64,000 nt of DNA from JBAXTE01 sp964653595 (GTDB lineage: Bacteria; Bacteroidota; Bacteroidia; Bacteroidales; WCHB1-69). The position numbers and the translations under genes were made by a program. Location of the stretch: NCBI GenBank assembly GCA_964653595.1, contig CAZZHH010000010.1:1-64000 (forward strand), in the 5' to 3' direction. Of this stretch, positions 31,812 to 41,480 are shown piece by piece. Below the pieces are notes generated by a model that was not told the origin of the DNA, made no database searches, and saw only the letters and a program-made list of their open reading frames with translations. Each line of letters starts with the position of its first letter. Positions within the stretch are counted from its first letter, which is position 1.

Positions 31812-34595
31812 TTAAATCACAATATTTACAATCTTCTTAGGAACGATAATTACCTTCTTGGGTGTTTTTCCTTCCAGCCATTTTTCTGAATCGGGATGAG
31901 CCAGCACAGTGGCTTCGATTTCAGATACGGTCATTGTTATTGGCAGTGAAAGCAGAAAGCGCATCTTCCCATTAAATGAAACTGGATAATTAAAGGTGTC
32001 TTCTGCCAAAAAGGCCTCGTTAAGGAGAGGAAAAGCAGCATAAGAGATGCTTTCAGTATGTCCAAGTAATTTCCACAACTCCTCTGCAATATGGGGAGCA
32101 AAGGATGAAATCAAGATGGTTAATGGCTCTAAAATTTCGCGTTTATTACACTTCTTTTCCTGCAACTCGTTTAAACAAATCATAAAAACACTAATTGCAG
32201 TATTAAATGAGAACCGTTCGGTATCCTCTTTGATTTTCTTAATCGCTTTATGTAGGATTTTCAGCTCCTCCATAGAAGCACTTTCATCGGAAACAGAAAA
32301 ATTGAATTCAGCATCATGGAACAATCTCCAGAATTTTTTCAAAAAACGGAAAACTCCCTCAATTCCTTTGGTGTCCCAAGGTTTGGACTGCTCCAATGGA
32401 CCCAAAAACATTTCGTACATCCGCAAAGTGTCGGCGCCATATTTTTCCACCAAGTCGTCTGGGTTTTGCACGTTGTGCATTGATTTGGACATTTTTTCCA
32501 CTTCCGATCCGCAGACGTATTTTCCTTCGTCGAGGATAAATTCGGCATCGCTGAATTCAGGACGCCAGTTGCGGAATGCGTCGATATCCAAAATGTCATT
32601 GTCCACAATATTGATATCCACGTGTAATGCAGTGGTTTCGTAATCGTCTTTCAATCCGTATGAAACAAAGGTATTTGAGCCGTTGATACGGTACACAAAA
32701 CTAGACCTCCCTTGGATCATCCCTTGGTTTATTAGCTTTTTGAAAGGCTCGTCTTTACAGCATAAGCCGAGATCAAACAGAAACTTGTTCCAAAAACGTG
32801 CATAAAGTAGATGTCCCGTTGCGTGCTCAGATCCTCCAATGTATAAATCGACATTTTCCCAATAGGTGTTGGCTTGATTTGAAAAGAACTCCTCGTTGTT
32901 GGTTGGATCCATGTAACGCAAATAATAAGCACTAGAACCTGCGAAACCAGGCATCGTGTTAGTTTCCAATTGAAATCCATCTATCGTTTTCCAGTTTTTT
33001 GCTCGTGCCAAAGGTGGCTCACCAGATTCTGTAGGTAAGTATTTGTCTACTGCTGGTAGCTCCAAGGGAAGTTGATCCACGCTCAACATGTAAGGCATTC
33101 CGTCTTTATAATAAACAGGAAATGGCTCTCCCCAATATCGCTGACGACTAAAAATCGCGTCTCTCAAACGGAAATTGACAGTTCCTTTGCCGATATTCAA
33201 TTCTTTCACTTTATGGATGACTGCTTTTGCTCCCTCTTTCGCACTCATTCCAGTGATAAAATCGGAGTGGATGCAGATGCCCTCCTTCGAGTCGTAGGAT
33301 TCTTCCCATGTAGATGGATCGGTTGGATTTTCGCCCTCTTTGCTAATCACTTGAACAATAGGCAAATGAAAATGACGAGCAAATCCAAAATCGCGACTAT
33401 CGTGAGCAGGAACAGCCATGATAGCTCCTGTTCCATAACCTGCCAACACATATTCGGACACCCATATAGGAATTTTCACCCCATTAAATGGGTTAATAGC
33501 GTATGAGCCAGTAAAAACACCACTCACATTTTTAACTTCCGTTTGGCGATCTCTCTCCGAACGATTTTTAGCCCAGGTGACATAGTTTTTCATCTCCTTA
33601 ATGTGCTCGGGAGTGGTTATTTTATCCAAAAGATCATGTTCGGGACACAACACCATAAAGGTAACACCAAATATAGTATCGGGACGAGTAGTAAAAACTT
33701 CCATCTTTTCTTCCGTGCCCTCTATCTGAAAATAGATCGAAGCTCCTTCACTCCGTCCGATCCAGTTGCGTTGGATCTCTTTAATAGAATCAGACCAATC
33801 CAACTCATCAAGTCCGTTGAGCAAACGATCGGCATAAGCGGTGATTCGCAGCGACCATTGGCGCATCAGCTTGCGTTCCACAGGGAAACCCCCACGGGCG
33901 GATAATCCATTAATTACTTCATCATTTGCCAACACAGTCCCTAGTTGTGGGCACCAATTTACCATGGTATCCGAAAGATAAGTGAGACGATAATTCATTA
34001 ACATCATCTGTTGCTCTTTCTCATCCATAGAATTCCACTCTTGGGCTGTAAAAAATTCTACTTGCGAAGTGGCTGCTTCTATGGCTTGGTTCCCGTTTTT
34101 TTCAAACTCCACAATAAGTTGCGAAATAGGTTCCGCTTTTTGGCTTTTTTTATTGTACCAGTGTTCAAAGAGTTGGATAAAAGTCCACTGTGTCCATTTA
34201 TAATATTGAGGGTCGCATGTACGTACTTCGCGATCCCAATCGAACGAAAATCCGATTTTATCCAATTGCTCGCGATATCTTTTTAAATTTTGTTCGGTAG
34301 TGATGGCTGGGTGCTGACCAGTTTGGATGGCGTACTGTTCGGCTGGCAATCCATATGCGTCGTAACCCATGGGATGCAACACATTATATCCATTAAGTCG
34401 CTTGTATCGTGCATATATGTCTGAGGCTATATAACCTAAGGGATGTCCAACGTGCAAGCCTGCTCCCGAAGGATAAGGAAACATGTCAAGGACATAATAT
34501 TTTGGCTTATCAGATGTGTTTTCTGCTTTAAATGTTTTGTTCTCATTCCAGTATTGTTGCCACTGTTTTTCGATCTCAATAAAATTATATTCCAT
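31812..34595 (-). CDS. leuS: leucine-tRNA ligase
   Basis: Charges tRNA-Leu. ATG 34595 gives 927 aa starting [16 protein letters not shown]; the longer frame to 34649 would run through the promoter (34627-34634) and is rejected. The class I HIGH-type motif is in [16 protein letters not shown] (about residues 40-55). The CP1 editing domain has [14 protein letters not shown] and [20 protein letters not shown]. The KMSKS signature is in [17 protein letters not shown], with a Met after the motif. The anticodon-binding and C-terminal domains are present. Complete and of normal length. Confidence 0.97.
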   Translation of the reverse strand: MEYNFIEIEKQWQQYWNENKTFKAENTSDKPKYYVLDMFPYPSGAGLHVGHPLGYIASDIYARYKRLNGYNVLHPMGYDAYGLPAEQYAIQTGQHPAITTEQNLKRYREQLDKIGFSFDWDREVRTCDPQYYKWTQWTFIQLFEHWYNKKSQKAEPISQLIVEFEKNGNQAIEAATSQVEFFTAQEWNSMDEKEQQMMLMNYRLTYLSDTMVNWCPQLGTVLANDEVINGLSARGGFPVERKLMRQWSLRITAYADRLLNGLDELDWSDSIKEIQRNWIGRSEGASIYFQIEGTEEKMEVFTTRPDTIFGVTFMVLCPEHDLLDKITTPEHIKEMKNYVTWAKNRSERDRQTEVKNVSGVFTGSYAINPFNGVKIPIWVSEYVLAGYGTGAIMAVPAHDSRDFGFARHFHLPIVQVISKEGENPTDPSTWEESYDSKEGICIHSDFITGMSAKEGAKAVIHKVKELNIGKGTVNFRLRDAIFSRQRYWGEPFPVYYKDGMPYMLSVDQLPLELPAVDKYLPTESGEPPLARAKNWKTIDGFQLETNTMPGFAGSSAYYLRYMDPTNNEEFFSNQANTYWENVDLYIGGSEHATGHLLYARFWNKFLFDLGLCCKDEPFKKLINQGMIQGRSSFVYRINGSNTFVSYGLKDDYETTALHVDINIVDNDILDIDAFRNWRPEFSDAEFILDEGKYVCGSEVEKMSKSMHNVQNPDDLVEKYGADTLRMYEMFLGPLEQSKPWDTKGIEGVFRFLKKFWRLFHDAEFNFSVSDESASMEELKILHKAIKKIKEDTERFSFNTAISVFMICLNELQEKKCNKREILEPLTILISSFAPHIAEELWKLLGHTESISYAAFPLLNEAFLAEDTFNYPVSFNGKMRFLLSLPITMTVSEIEATVLAHPDSEKWLEGKTPKKVIIVPKKIVNIVI

Positions 34596-34626
34596 TTTGT
34601 CTATCGTTATAAAAAATACATGGTGG

Positions 34627-34655
34627 CAAAAGTACGAAAATTCACCCAATTACAA
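34627..34655 (-). promoter_or_regulatory. promoter TTG-N18-TACTTTTG of leuS
   Basis: Minus strand: -7 TACTTTTG at 34627-34634, TTG at 34653-34655. It shows that the leuS start must lie below 34620. Confidence 0.65.
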
Positions 34656-34821
34656 GAAAAAGAAGAGTTAAATTATACCCAAAAATCAAGTGGAAATTAC
34701 CTTTTTCTAGATGGATAAAATTGACTTAACATTTTTTATAAGCTACAAAACCACGTTTATTGGTAACTTCGCAAAAAAAAGGCGATTTTGCTAATAATTT
34801 TTGTTTCACATTAAAACAAAC

Positions 34822-35667
34822 ATGCTAAAATTTTTAAAAAGATCTTATCCTTTCAACGACGACTTAAAATACAATGCAAAAATCATTTTCATTATCAGCA
34901 TTGCTGTTTTCTTGTTTTTAATCATATTTCAACCTCTAGACTTAAACAAACTATCTTTTGACGATAAAGTAATATCCCTAACTGGAATAGTAATCGTTAC
35001 CTTTGTATCTCTCACCATTAACCTAATGTTAGTGCCTTCTCTCCTACCAAAAATCTTAAATAATGGCAAATGGGTTATCTGGAAAGAGGTATTATGGACC
35101 GTTTGGAGTCTATTTCTTATTTCCATTGGCTACATCGTTTACTATCGAATTATTGGATTAGCTCTTTTTGATGTAGGTGTTGGAACAATCATTAAGATTT
35201 TATTATTAGGATCGTTACCCATAACCTTTTTAATTACCATCAATTTGGATCGCCTAAGAAAACACTATCGTAAGAATGCCCTTGCTTTAAATATTAAAAT
35301 TGAAGAGAAACAAACTATTTCTTCTCAAGAGGTGGTGTTTGATTCGGAATATTTAAAAGATACACTTACAGTAAAGGTAGCTCAAATCATCAATATTAGC
35401 TCTGCTGGAAATTATATTGAGGTGTTTTGGATTGACGACAATCAGGAATTAAAAAAACAAATGGTTCGAACCAGTCTTCAAAAAGCAGAAGAGGTTCTTA
35501 CAAAATATACCTTTATGTTTAAATGCCATCGATCGCATTTGATTAATATCAACAAGGTGAAAAAAGTAGAAGGAAATTCCCAAGGATACCGAGTTTTTTT
35601 AGATAATGGAGGATTGCCAATCCCTGTTTCGAGAAACTATATTTCAAAATTTCAAGACATGTTATAG
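34822..35667 (+). CDS. membrane-anchored LytTR DNA-binding regulator
   Basis: A 281-aa protein from ATG 34822. The first half has four transmembrane segments (about residues 21-38, 50-70, 85-105 and 115-137). A cytoplasmic linker leads to a C-terminal LytTR domain (about 180-280) with INISSAGNYIEVFW, the conserved KYTFMFKCHRSHLININKV core and IPVSRNYISKF. Such proteins are membrane-bound transcription regulators without a classical receiver domain. They probably respond to an envelope signal through the membrane part. The target genes are unknown. It is divergent from leuS; a -7-like TAACTTCG at about 34771 may be its promoter. Confidence 0.88.
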   Translation: MLKFLKRSYPFNDDLKYNAKIIFIISIAVFLFLIIFQPLDLNKLSFDDKVISLTGIVIVTFVSLTINLMLVPSLLPKILNNGKWVIWKEVLWTVWSLFLISIGYIVYYRIIGLALFDVGVGTIIKILLLGSLPITFLITINLDRLRKHYRKNALALNIKIEEKQTISSQEVVFDSEYLKDTLTVKVAQIINISSAGNYIEVFWIDDNQELKKQMVRTSLQKAEEVLTKYTFMFKCHRSHLININKVKKVEGNSQGYRVFLDNGGLPIPVSRNYISKFQDML

Positions 35668-35825
35668 CTTGAATTTCGTCCCTATTTTTAATTTCTTGTC
35701 CCTAAACAGCCTATTCTCACCCTATTATTAGATATACTACACTGCCTCCTTTTGAGATATAAAAACAATTATTATCTTCGCAAAAAATTAAAAAAAAACT
35801 TAAATTTTATTTATCATTGGGCGTT

Positions 35826-36932
35826 ATGAATAAACTAACTATCGGGAATTTACAAGTAGATCTACCAATTATTCAAGGAGGAATGGGGGTTTGTATATCG
35901 TTAGCAGGATTAGCTGCTGCTGTTGCTAACCAAGGAGGGATTGGCATAATATCAGCCGTTGGGATAGGGATGACAGAACCAAACTATGAAAAAAATTTTA
36001 GAAATTCCAATAAAATTGCTTTAGAAAAACAGATCATTCATGCCAAAGAAAATTCTAAAGGATCAAAAGGAGCTATTGGCGCAAATATTATGATGGCTGT
36101 ATCCGATTTTGATGATTTATTTAGGGTTGCAGTTGAACAAAAAATAGATTTGATTATAGTAGGAGCTGGACTTTTCTTAAAACTCCCCGACACAGTTACT
36201 TTCGATATGATTGACAAAGCAGGGACTAAGCTAGCTCCAAAAGTCTCCTCGGCTAAAGCTGCTCGCTTAATTTTCGACTATTGGCACACACACTATGGAA
36301 GAACCCCTGATGCGGTAATTTTAGAAGGACCTTTAGCAGGTGGTCATCTGGGTTTTAAATTAGAAGATTTGACAAATCCAAATTACTCTATTGAAAAACT
36401 AACCCTAGAAACGGTACTAGAGATTCAGAAATTTGAACAACTATACAACAAAGAGATTCCTGTAATAGTAGGCGGGGGAATATATACTGGTGCCGATATT
36501 TACAACATTATGAAGCTTGGTGCTAAGGGTGTAAAAATGGGATCAAAGTTTGTAACAACCACAGAATGTGATGCTTCCATTGAATTCAAAAATATGTATA
36601 TCCAATCTTCTGTGGAAGATACAATCATTATTAAAAGTCCTGTAGGCCTTCCTGGAAGAGTGATAAAAAATAAATTTGTGGATGAAATATTATCTGGTCA
36701 AACAAAACCGATCTCTTGTCCTTGGAAATGTTTAAAAACATGCGATTACAAAAAAGTTCCCTATTGCATTGCTAAAGCACTTTTCAACTCAGCTCAAGGG
36801 ATTATGGATGAAGGGTTTGCTTTCTCAGGAACCAATGGACCCAAAGCTACTCAAATAATATCGGTTAAGGAAACCATCGATATCCTAAAAAGAGAGTATA
36901 ACTTAGAAGCAGAAAAAAATCTATCTTTGTAA
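35826..36932 (+). CDS. NAD(P)H-dependent flavin oxidoreductase (nitronate monooxygenase family)
   Basis: A TIM-barrel FMN enzyme. ATG 35826 (MNKLTIGN) is preferred to an upstream in-frame codon at 35817. The family motif LPIIQGGMGVCISLAGLAAA is at about residues 14-33 and the FMN phosphate-binding segments are VIVGGGIYTGADIYNIM and KMGSKFVTT. The AIGANIMMAVSD and IVGAGLFLKLP strands match nitronate monooxygenase and enoyl-ACP reductase (FabK)-like members. The C terminus has a Cys cluster (SCPWKCLKTCDYKKVPYC, about 298-315) that may bind a metal or Fe-S cluster and is typical of one subgroup. The substrate cannot be fixed. The next gene starts 10 bp later. Confidence 0.88.
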   Translation: MNKLTIGNLQVDLPIIQGGMGVCISLAGLAAAVANQGGIGIISAVGIGMTEPNYEKNFRNSNKIALEKQIIHAKENSKGSKGAIGANIMMAVSDFDDLFRVAVEQKIDLIIVGAGLFLKLPDTVTFDMIDKAGTKLAPKVSSAKAARLIFDYWHTHYGRTPDAVILEGPLAGGHLGFKLEDLTNPNYSIEKLTLETVLEIQKFEQLYNKEIPVIVGGGIYTGADIYNIMKLGAKGVKMGSKFVTTTECDASIEFKNMYIQSSVEDTIIIKSPVGLPGRVIKNKFVDEILSGQTKPISCPWKCLKTCDYKKVPYCIAKALFNSAQGIMDEGFAFSGTNGPKATQIISVKETIDILKREYNLEAEKNLSL

Positions 36933-36942
36933 AAAAAACATA

Positions 36943-37509
36943 ATGATCGTTATCGACGAAACTATAGTCAGCGAAGACTTGCTCAAAGTTCGCTTTTCTT
37001 GCGATTTATCCAAATGCTTAGGGGCGTGTTGCATCGAAGGCGATGCTGGAGCTCCGCTAGAGGAAGAAGAAATTAGTGTGATAGAAGACGCTCTTGAAAA
37101 AATCAAACCTTACATGACCCCCGAAGGGATTGCAGTAGTGGAAGAATTTGGTGTTTTTGACTACGATATTGCAGGCAGTTACGTAACTCCATTGATAAAT
37201 GACAGAGAATGCGCTTTTATTATTTTTGAAAATAATATTGCAAAATGTGCCATTGAAAAGGCATTTTTTGAGAAAAAAATCAAATATCGCAAACCATTAT
37301 CGTGTCATTTGTACCCTGTTCGCATTACCGAATACGAAGAATACGATGCCGTAAACTACCATAAATGGGAAATATGCAAATCCGCTTGTAGCAATGGGCA
37401 AAGATTAAAAATGCCCTTATACCAATATTTAGAAGAACCACTTACAAGAGCCTATGGTAGAGATTGGTATAAAAAACTAGATGAGTATGCAAACGATCAT
37501 AAAAAATAA
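36943..37509 (+). CDS. DUF3109 family Cys-rich protein
   Basis: A 188-aa cytoplasmic protein with the conserved DUF3109 Cys pattern: CDLSKCLGACC (about residues 25-35), a Cys in RECAFIIF, CAIEKAF, LSCHLYPVR and the late KWEICKSACS. The eight or so Cys probably bind a metal or an Fe-S cluster. It is related to the YkgJ-type cysteine-cluster proteins. Function is unknown. The gene follows the flavin oxidoreductase gene by 10 bp and overlaps the next gene by about 29 bp, so the three may form one transcript. Confidence 0.85.
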   Translation: MIVIDETIVSEDLLKVRFSCDLSKCLGACCIEGDAGAPLEEEEISVIEDALEKIKPYMTPEGIAVVEEFGVFDYDIAGSYVTPLINDRECAFIIFENNIAKCAIEKAFFEKKIKYRKPLSCHLYPVRITEYEEYDAVNYHKWEICKSACSNGQRLKMPLYQYLEEPLTRAYGRDWYKKLDEYANDHKK

Positions 37510-39754
37510 ATCTTTACTCTTCTTTTTTCTGTTTATTTTTCAATCCTTACAATCCCAAACTTTTGATTTTGGATTTGAAAGACAAGACAGCATATTAGTT
37601 GTAAACGAAGATGGGTACCACTATAATTACCCATGGGCGGGAGGTTTAAACAACTGTCAATTTTTCCAGATAGATTTAGATTTAAATGGAACCCTCGACT
37701 TAGTAGTATTTGATAAACATGGCAACAAAACCCTCCCTTTTCTAAAATTCAACGATTGTGGACATACAGGCTATTTCTTTCACCCTGAATACAACGACTA
37801 TTTGCCAAAATTTAGAAGTTGGGTAAATAGTTTTGACTATAACTTAGATGAAAAATACGATATTTTTACCTATACCATTGGTGGTATAAAAGCATTTTTA
37901 AACACCAGCGAAAGTCAACTTGAACTTACCGAAGTAAAACCAAGACTCTATAGTAATTATGGATCAGGGATTCCTATCAACTTATACACAAATGAAGCTG
38001 ATTACCCAGGATTTGCTGACATTAACAATGATGGAGCAATGGACATCGTCAACTTTTGGGCACTTGGCAAATACGTTGAGTTGCACAAAAATACGGGCAT
38101 TGATATCCATGGTTCATACGACAGTCTCTCCTTTAAATTAGAGTCGAGTTGTTGGGGAAATTTTGAAGAAAACGAATCCTCCAACGTATTGGAACTGAAT
38201 AGCAATTGCGGATCCAAAAATATAGCTCTTAATCCTCAACGACATAGTGGGTCTACCATGTTGATAATCGATTTAAACGGCGACAACACAAAGGATATCA
38301 TCATTGGGGACGTAGATTATCCTCATTTAATCAGCCTTATTAATGGTGGCTCGGCTGACACTGCCATAATGATTTCTCAAGATACTATGTTCCCATCTAT
38401 TAGCAAACCTGTAAGACTATACTCTATGCCTGCAGCTACATCAATAGATATTGACTTTGATAACGTCCCCGATCTATTAGTTTCTCCATTTGACCTTTCT
38501 AGAGATAAGGCCGAAAACAAAAACAGTATTTGGCTCTATAAAAATATTGGAACTAGAACCACACCAGAATATAGCTTTGTATCTTCAAATTTTCTTCAAG
38601 ACAACATGATTGATCTTGGAAGTGGCGCATATCCTACCCTATCAGATGTTAACGGAGATGGCCTTTTAGACTTAATTGTAGGAAATTGGGGAACATACGA
38701 TTCTTCAAATTATATAGGATCTTTTCTTCACAGCTATTACACCTCGTCGCTAACATTGTTTATAAACACGGGGTCACCAGCAAATCCAACGTTTCAATTA
38801 GCAGACACCAATTTTGCTGGTTGCCTTTCATTGAAAAAAAGAGGGTGCTATCCTGCCATAGGAGATCTAGATGGAGATGGAGATAAAGATTTACTCGTTG
38901 GCGATGAAACTGGGAGGATTACCTTTTTTAGAAATAATACATCTGCTAATATCATCCCAAATTTCGATCCTCCAATAGCAAACTATCAAAATATTCAAGT
39001 ACACTCCTATAGCGCTCCCCAACTATTTGATTTAAATAAAGATGGACTTCTGGATTTGTTAATTGGTGACAGTCTGGGAAAAATACACTACTACAAAAAT
39101 ATCGGCAATGCGAATATCCCCAACTTTACTCTTATCACAGACTCTTTAGGAGGAGTAAATGTTAGGAATTCAGATGTCTCCTATTTCGGCTATAGCACTC
39201 CCTGCTTTTTTAGAAAAAACGACACCACATACTTAGCTTTGGGTAGCGAAAGTGGATTTGTTTATATGTATAAGAACATTGATGCAAACTTAAATGGATC
39301 CTTTACACTTATCGACGATTCCACTTTTTTTGTTAGAAAACAAAAAAGAGTCCCATTGTATGAAGGAATTAGAAGCGGAGTAGCCATTGAAGATATAAAT
39401 GGAGACTTATACCCCGATTTATTTTTGGGCAATTACTCTGGTGGACTCACTTTTTACAAAGGAACCACGCCGCCTGCTTTAAATGTAGGAGTAGTTGACT
39501 TTCAATCAAAGAACAATTCCCACATTCTAAAACCAAATCCAGCTAAAGACTTCGTACACATTGAATTAAAAAATGACACAGAAAATTCAACTTATAAAAA
39601 AGTAATTGTTTACAACCAACTGATGCAAAAAATGGATGTCGAAGTTCTTGAAAACACACTTTACATAAAACATCTGCCAACAGGAGTATATTTTGTTAAA
39701 ATAGTCAATCAAAACAACGAATTCAGCCTTTTAAAACTGGTAAAAACAGAATAA
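37481..39754 (+). CDS. FG-GAP/VCBS-like repeat surface protein with T9SS sorting domain
   Basis: A secreted protein of about 757 aa. A signal peptide (about residues 9-25, ending LQSQ) leads into repeats of the VCBS/FG-GAP type with calcium-binding-like DxDxDGxxD stretches: DLDLNGTLD, DINNDGAMD, DVNGDGLLD, DLDGDGDKD and DLNKDGLLD. These are expected to fold into a beta-propeller. The last 75 residues (LKPNPAKDFVHIEL to the end) form a T9SS type A sorting domain, so it is surface-anchored or released. The start at 37481 or the ATG at 37487 both overlap the DUF3109 stop by over 20 bp, a tighter overlap than usual for Bacteroidota. Ligand is unknown. Confidence 0.88.
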   Translation: MSMQTIIKNKSLLFFFLFIFQSLQSQTFDFGFERQDSILVVNEDGYHYNYPWAGGLNNCQFFQIDLDLNGTLDLVVFDKHGNKTLPFLKFNDCGHTGYFFHPEYNDYLPKFRSWVNSFDYNLDEKYDIFTYTIGGIKAFLNTSESQLELTEVKPRLYSNYGSGIPINLYTNEADYPGFADINNDGAMDIVNFWALGKYVELHKNTGIDIHGSYDSLSFKLESSCWGNFEENESSNVLELNSNCGSKNIALNPQRHSGSTMLIIDLNGDNTKDIIIGDVDYPHLISLINGGSADTAIMISQDTMFPSISKPVRLYSMPAATSIDIDFDNVPDLLVSPFDLSRDKAENKNSIWLYKNIGTRTTPEYSFVSSNFLQDNMIDLGSGAYPTLSDVNGDGLLDLIVGNWGTYDSSNYIGSFLHSYYTSSLTLFINTGSPANPTFQLADTNFAGCLSLKKRGCYPAIGDLDGDGDKDLLVGDETGRITFFRNNTSANIIPNFDPPIANYQNIQVHSYSAPQLFDLNKDGLLDLLIGDSLGKIHYYKNIGNANIPNFTLITDSLGGVNVRNSDVSYFGYSTPCFFRKNDTTYLALGSESGFVYMYKNIDANLNGSFTLIDDSTFFVRKQKRVPLYEGIRSGVAIEDINGDLYPDLFLGNYSGGLTFYKGTTPPALNVGVVDFQSKNNSHILKPNPAKDFVHIELKNDTENSTYKKVIVYNQLMQKMDVEVLENTLYIKHLPTGVYFVKIVNQNNEFSLLKLVKTE

Positions 39755-39952
39755 GTATTTGTATATAAAAGAGAATATCAAAAGACATTTTATGCATTAA
39801 TTTACAAAAAAAAATAGTCAAAATTTGTTGATAATATTCAATAAAAAATTTCTCAAATAATCTATTTCACGACTAATCAGAACATTAAATCCATCAACTG
39901 ATTTTAGGTTTTTTAGTAATTTGAAGATCTGTGTTATTTTGTGTTAAATTCA

Positions 39953-39983
39953 TTGACACCAAACTGAAATTGTATTAAATTTG
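39953..39983 (+). promoter_or_regulatory. promoter TTG-N20-TAAATTTG of a non-coding RNA
   Basis: TTG 39953-39955 and TAAATTTG 39976-39983, spacing 20 bp. No reading frame follows; transcription would start near 39989 and end at the strong terminator 85 bp downstream. Confidence 0.7.
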
Positions 39984-39988
39984 CACCA

Positions 39989-40108
39989 TTATATGCCCCC
40001 AGTGTATAATAACCCTATACGTTCTTTTAATTGTCTGTTTAGGTTTTTATACTTTAAGCAGACTAACCCTAAGAAGGCTACAATCCCATTGTAGCCTTTT
40101 TGGTTTTT
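39989..40108 (+). ncRNA. small non-coding RNA candidate, 6S-like (6S-Flavo class possible)
   Basis: About 115 nt between a consensus promoter and an excellent terminator (AAGGCTACAAT-CCC-ATTGTAGCCTT, 40074-40098, then T-rich). Inside, GTATA-ATAACCC-TATAC forms a small 5' hairpin and GTCTGTTTA (40033-40041) pairs with TAAGCAGAC (40055-40063) over nine pairs. The segments TAACCCTA and CTAACCCTAAG recur on the two sides. A long, mostly paired rod with an interrupted middle, its own promoter and this length suit 6S RNA, which binds RNA polymerase. The 6S-Flavo family is known in this phylum, but I cannot confirm membership without a covariance search. Confidence 0.55.
40074..40108 (+). terminator. 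strong intrinsic terminator of the RNA gene
   Basis: Eleven-base perfect stem with a CCC loop, followed by TTTTTGGTTTTT. Confidence 0.9.
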
Positions 40109-40167
40109 AGAACAGTTTAATTACTTAAAAACCATGTACTTTTATAACACAATATTCTCTATTTTTT

Positions 40168-40198
40168 TTGGTTTTTAGAAGAAAAAATAGTACGTTTG
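40168..40198 (+). promoter_or_regulatory. promoter TTG-N20-TACGTTTG of kbl
   Basis: TTG 40168-40170 and TACGTTTG 40191-40198, spacer 20 bp; the ATG follows 31 bp later. Confidence 0.75.
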
Positions 40199-40229
40199 CA
40201 TTCATATTTATTATTTAAAAACATTAACC

Positions 40230-41420
40230 ATGTATTCAGAATTTCAAAAACACCTAAGTACAGATTTAGAAGCTATCAAAGCAGCTGGCACCTTTAAAAA
40301 CGAGCGAATTATCGTTTCACCACAATACTCAAAAATAGTACTCGACAATGGAAATGAGGTATTAAATTTTTGTGCGAACAATTATTTAGGCTTATCAAAT
40401 CATCCAGAGCTAGTAGAAGCATCTATCCAAACACTTAAAGAACGTGCCTATGGCATGTCTTCTGTTCGTTTTATCTGCGGTACTACCGATTTACATAAAA
40501 CCCTAGAAGCAAAAATTGCTGAATTTTTCGGAACCGAAGACACCATCCTTTATGCTGCTTGTTTTGATGCTAATGGCGGTGTATTTGAACCTCTTTTAGA
40601 TGAAAAAGATGCTATCATATCAGACTCCTTAAATCATGCCTCAATTATTGATGGAGTAAGACTATGTAAAGCACAACGTTTTCGTTACGAAAATGCAAAC
40701 ATGGAGGATTTAGAAACTCAATTGAAAGCTGCTAGCCACTGTCGTTTTAAGCTTATTGTAACAGATGGTGTATTTTCGATGGATGGAAATGTAGCCCCAA
40801 TGGATAAAATACTTGCTTTATCAGAAAAATATAATGCTATGGTAATGATTGATGAAAGTCATTCTGCCGGTGTAGTTGGAGAAACAGGGAGAGGTGTTAC
40901 CGAATTATACAGTTGTAGAGGAAAAGCAGAGATTATTACTGGCACCTTGGGCAAAGCTTTTGGTGGAGCTGTTGGAGGTTTTACCACTGGTAAAAAAGAG
41001 ATCATATCTATGCTCCGTCAACGCTCACGCCCTTACTTATTTTCAAACTCTTTACCTCCTATGGTTGTAGGTGCAAGTATCAAAACTTTTGATTTATTAA
41101 AAGCAAGCAATACCTTACAAGACCAGCTTCATTCAAATACTGATTATTTCATAGAAAAAATGAAAACTGCTGGTTTCGACATAAAACCTACTAAATCTGC
41201 AATCTGTGCTGTAATGCTTTATGATGCAAAACTAGCAGGATTAATGGCAGAAAAACTTTTAAATGAAGGAATTTATGTTATTGGCTTTAGTTTTCCAGTA
41301 GTTCCCAAAGAACAAGCTCGCATCCGGGTTCAAATTTCAGCTGCACATACTCCCGAACAACTGGACAAAGCAGTTACTGCATTTATTAAGATTGGTAAAG
41401 AGCTAAATGTCATTAAATAA
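40230..41420 (+). CDS. kbl: glycine C-acetyltransferase (2-amino-3-ketobutyrate CoA ligase)
   Basis: A PLP enzyme of the alpha-oxoamine synthase family, 396 aa, that interconverts glycine plus acetyl-CoA and 2-amino-3-oxobutyrate in threonine breakdown. Visible are NFCANNYLGLSNHPEL, GMSSVRFICGTTDLHKTLE, the substrate-binding DSLNHASIIDGVRLCKA, VMIDESHSAGVVGETGRG and the PLP lysine in GTLGKAFGGAVGG (about residue 240). Full length. The partner threonine dehydrogenase (tdh) is not adjacent. It has its own promoter and ends at a bidirectional terminator. Confidence 0.96.
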   Translation: MYSEFQKHLSTDLEAIKAAGTFKNERIIVSPQYSKIVLDNGNEVLNFCANNYLGLSNHPELVEASIQTLKERAYGMSSVRFICGTTDLHKTLEAKIAEFFGTEDTILYAACFDANGGVFEPLLDEKDAIISDSLNHASIIDGVRLCKAQRFRYENANMEDLETQLKAASHCRFKLIVTDGVFSMDGNVAPMDKILALSEKYNAMVMIDESHSAGVVGETGRGVTELYSCRGKAEIITGTLGKAFGGAVGGFTTGKKEIISMLRQRSRPYLFSNSLPPMVVGASIKTFDLLKASNTLQDQLHSNTDYFIEKMKTAGFDIKPTKSAICAVMLYDAKLAGLMAEKLLNEGIYVIGFSFPVVPKEQARIRVQISAAHTPEQLDKAVTAFIKIGKELNVIK

Positions 41421-41448
41421 GACAACCATAAAAATTAAAAAAAAAAAA

Positions 41449-41480
41449 AACGGCTGAATTTGTTCAGCCGTTTTTTTTTA
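41449..41480. terminator. bidirectional terminator kbl/ppa
   Basis: ACGGCTGAA-TTTG-TTCAGCCGT with A and T runs on both sides. It serves kbl (plus) and ppa (minus); the ppa stop overlaps its end. Confidence 0.9.

Larger units (their letters stand above)
39755..40229. other. 475-bp intergenic region with an RNA gene
   Basis: Contains about 200 bp of AT-rich DNA after the T9SS gene, the promoter and RNA gene described next (39953-40108), and the kbl promoter. No ORF is supported. Confidence 0.6.

Noticed and set aside
32047..33905. Plus-strand ORFs inside leuS (32047-32643, 33072-33506, 33543-33905)
   Set aside because: Antisense to a complete, conserved leuS.
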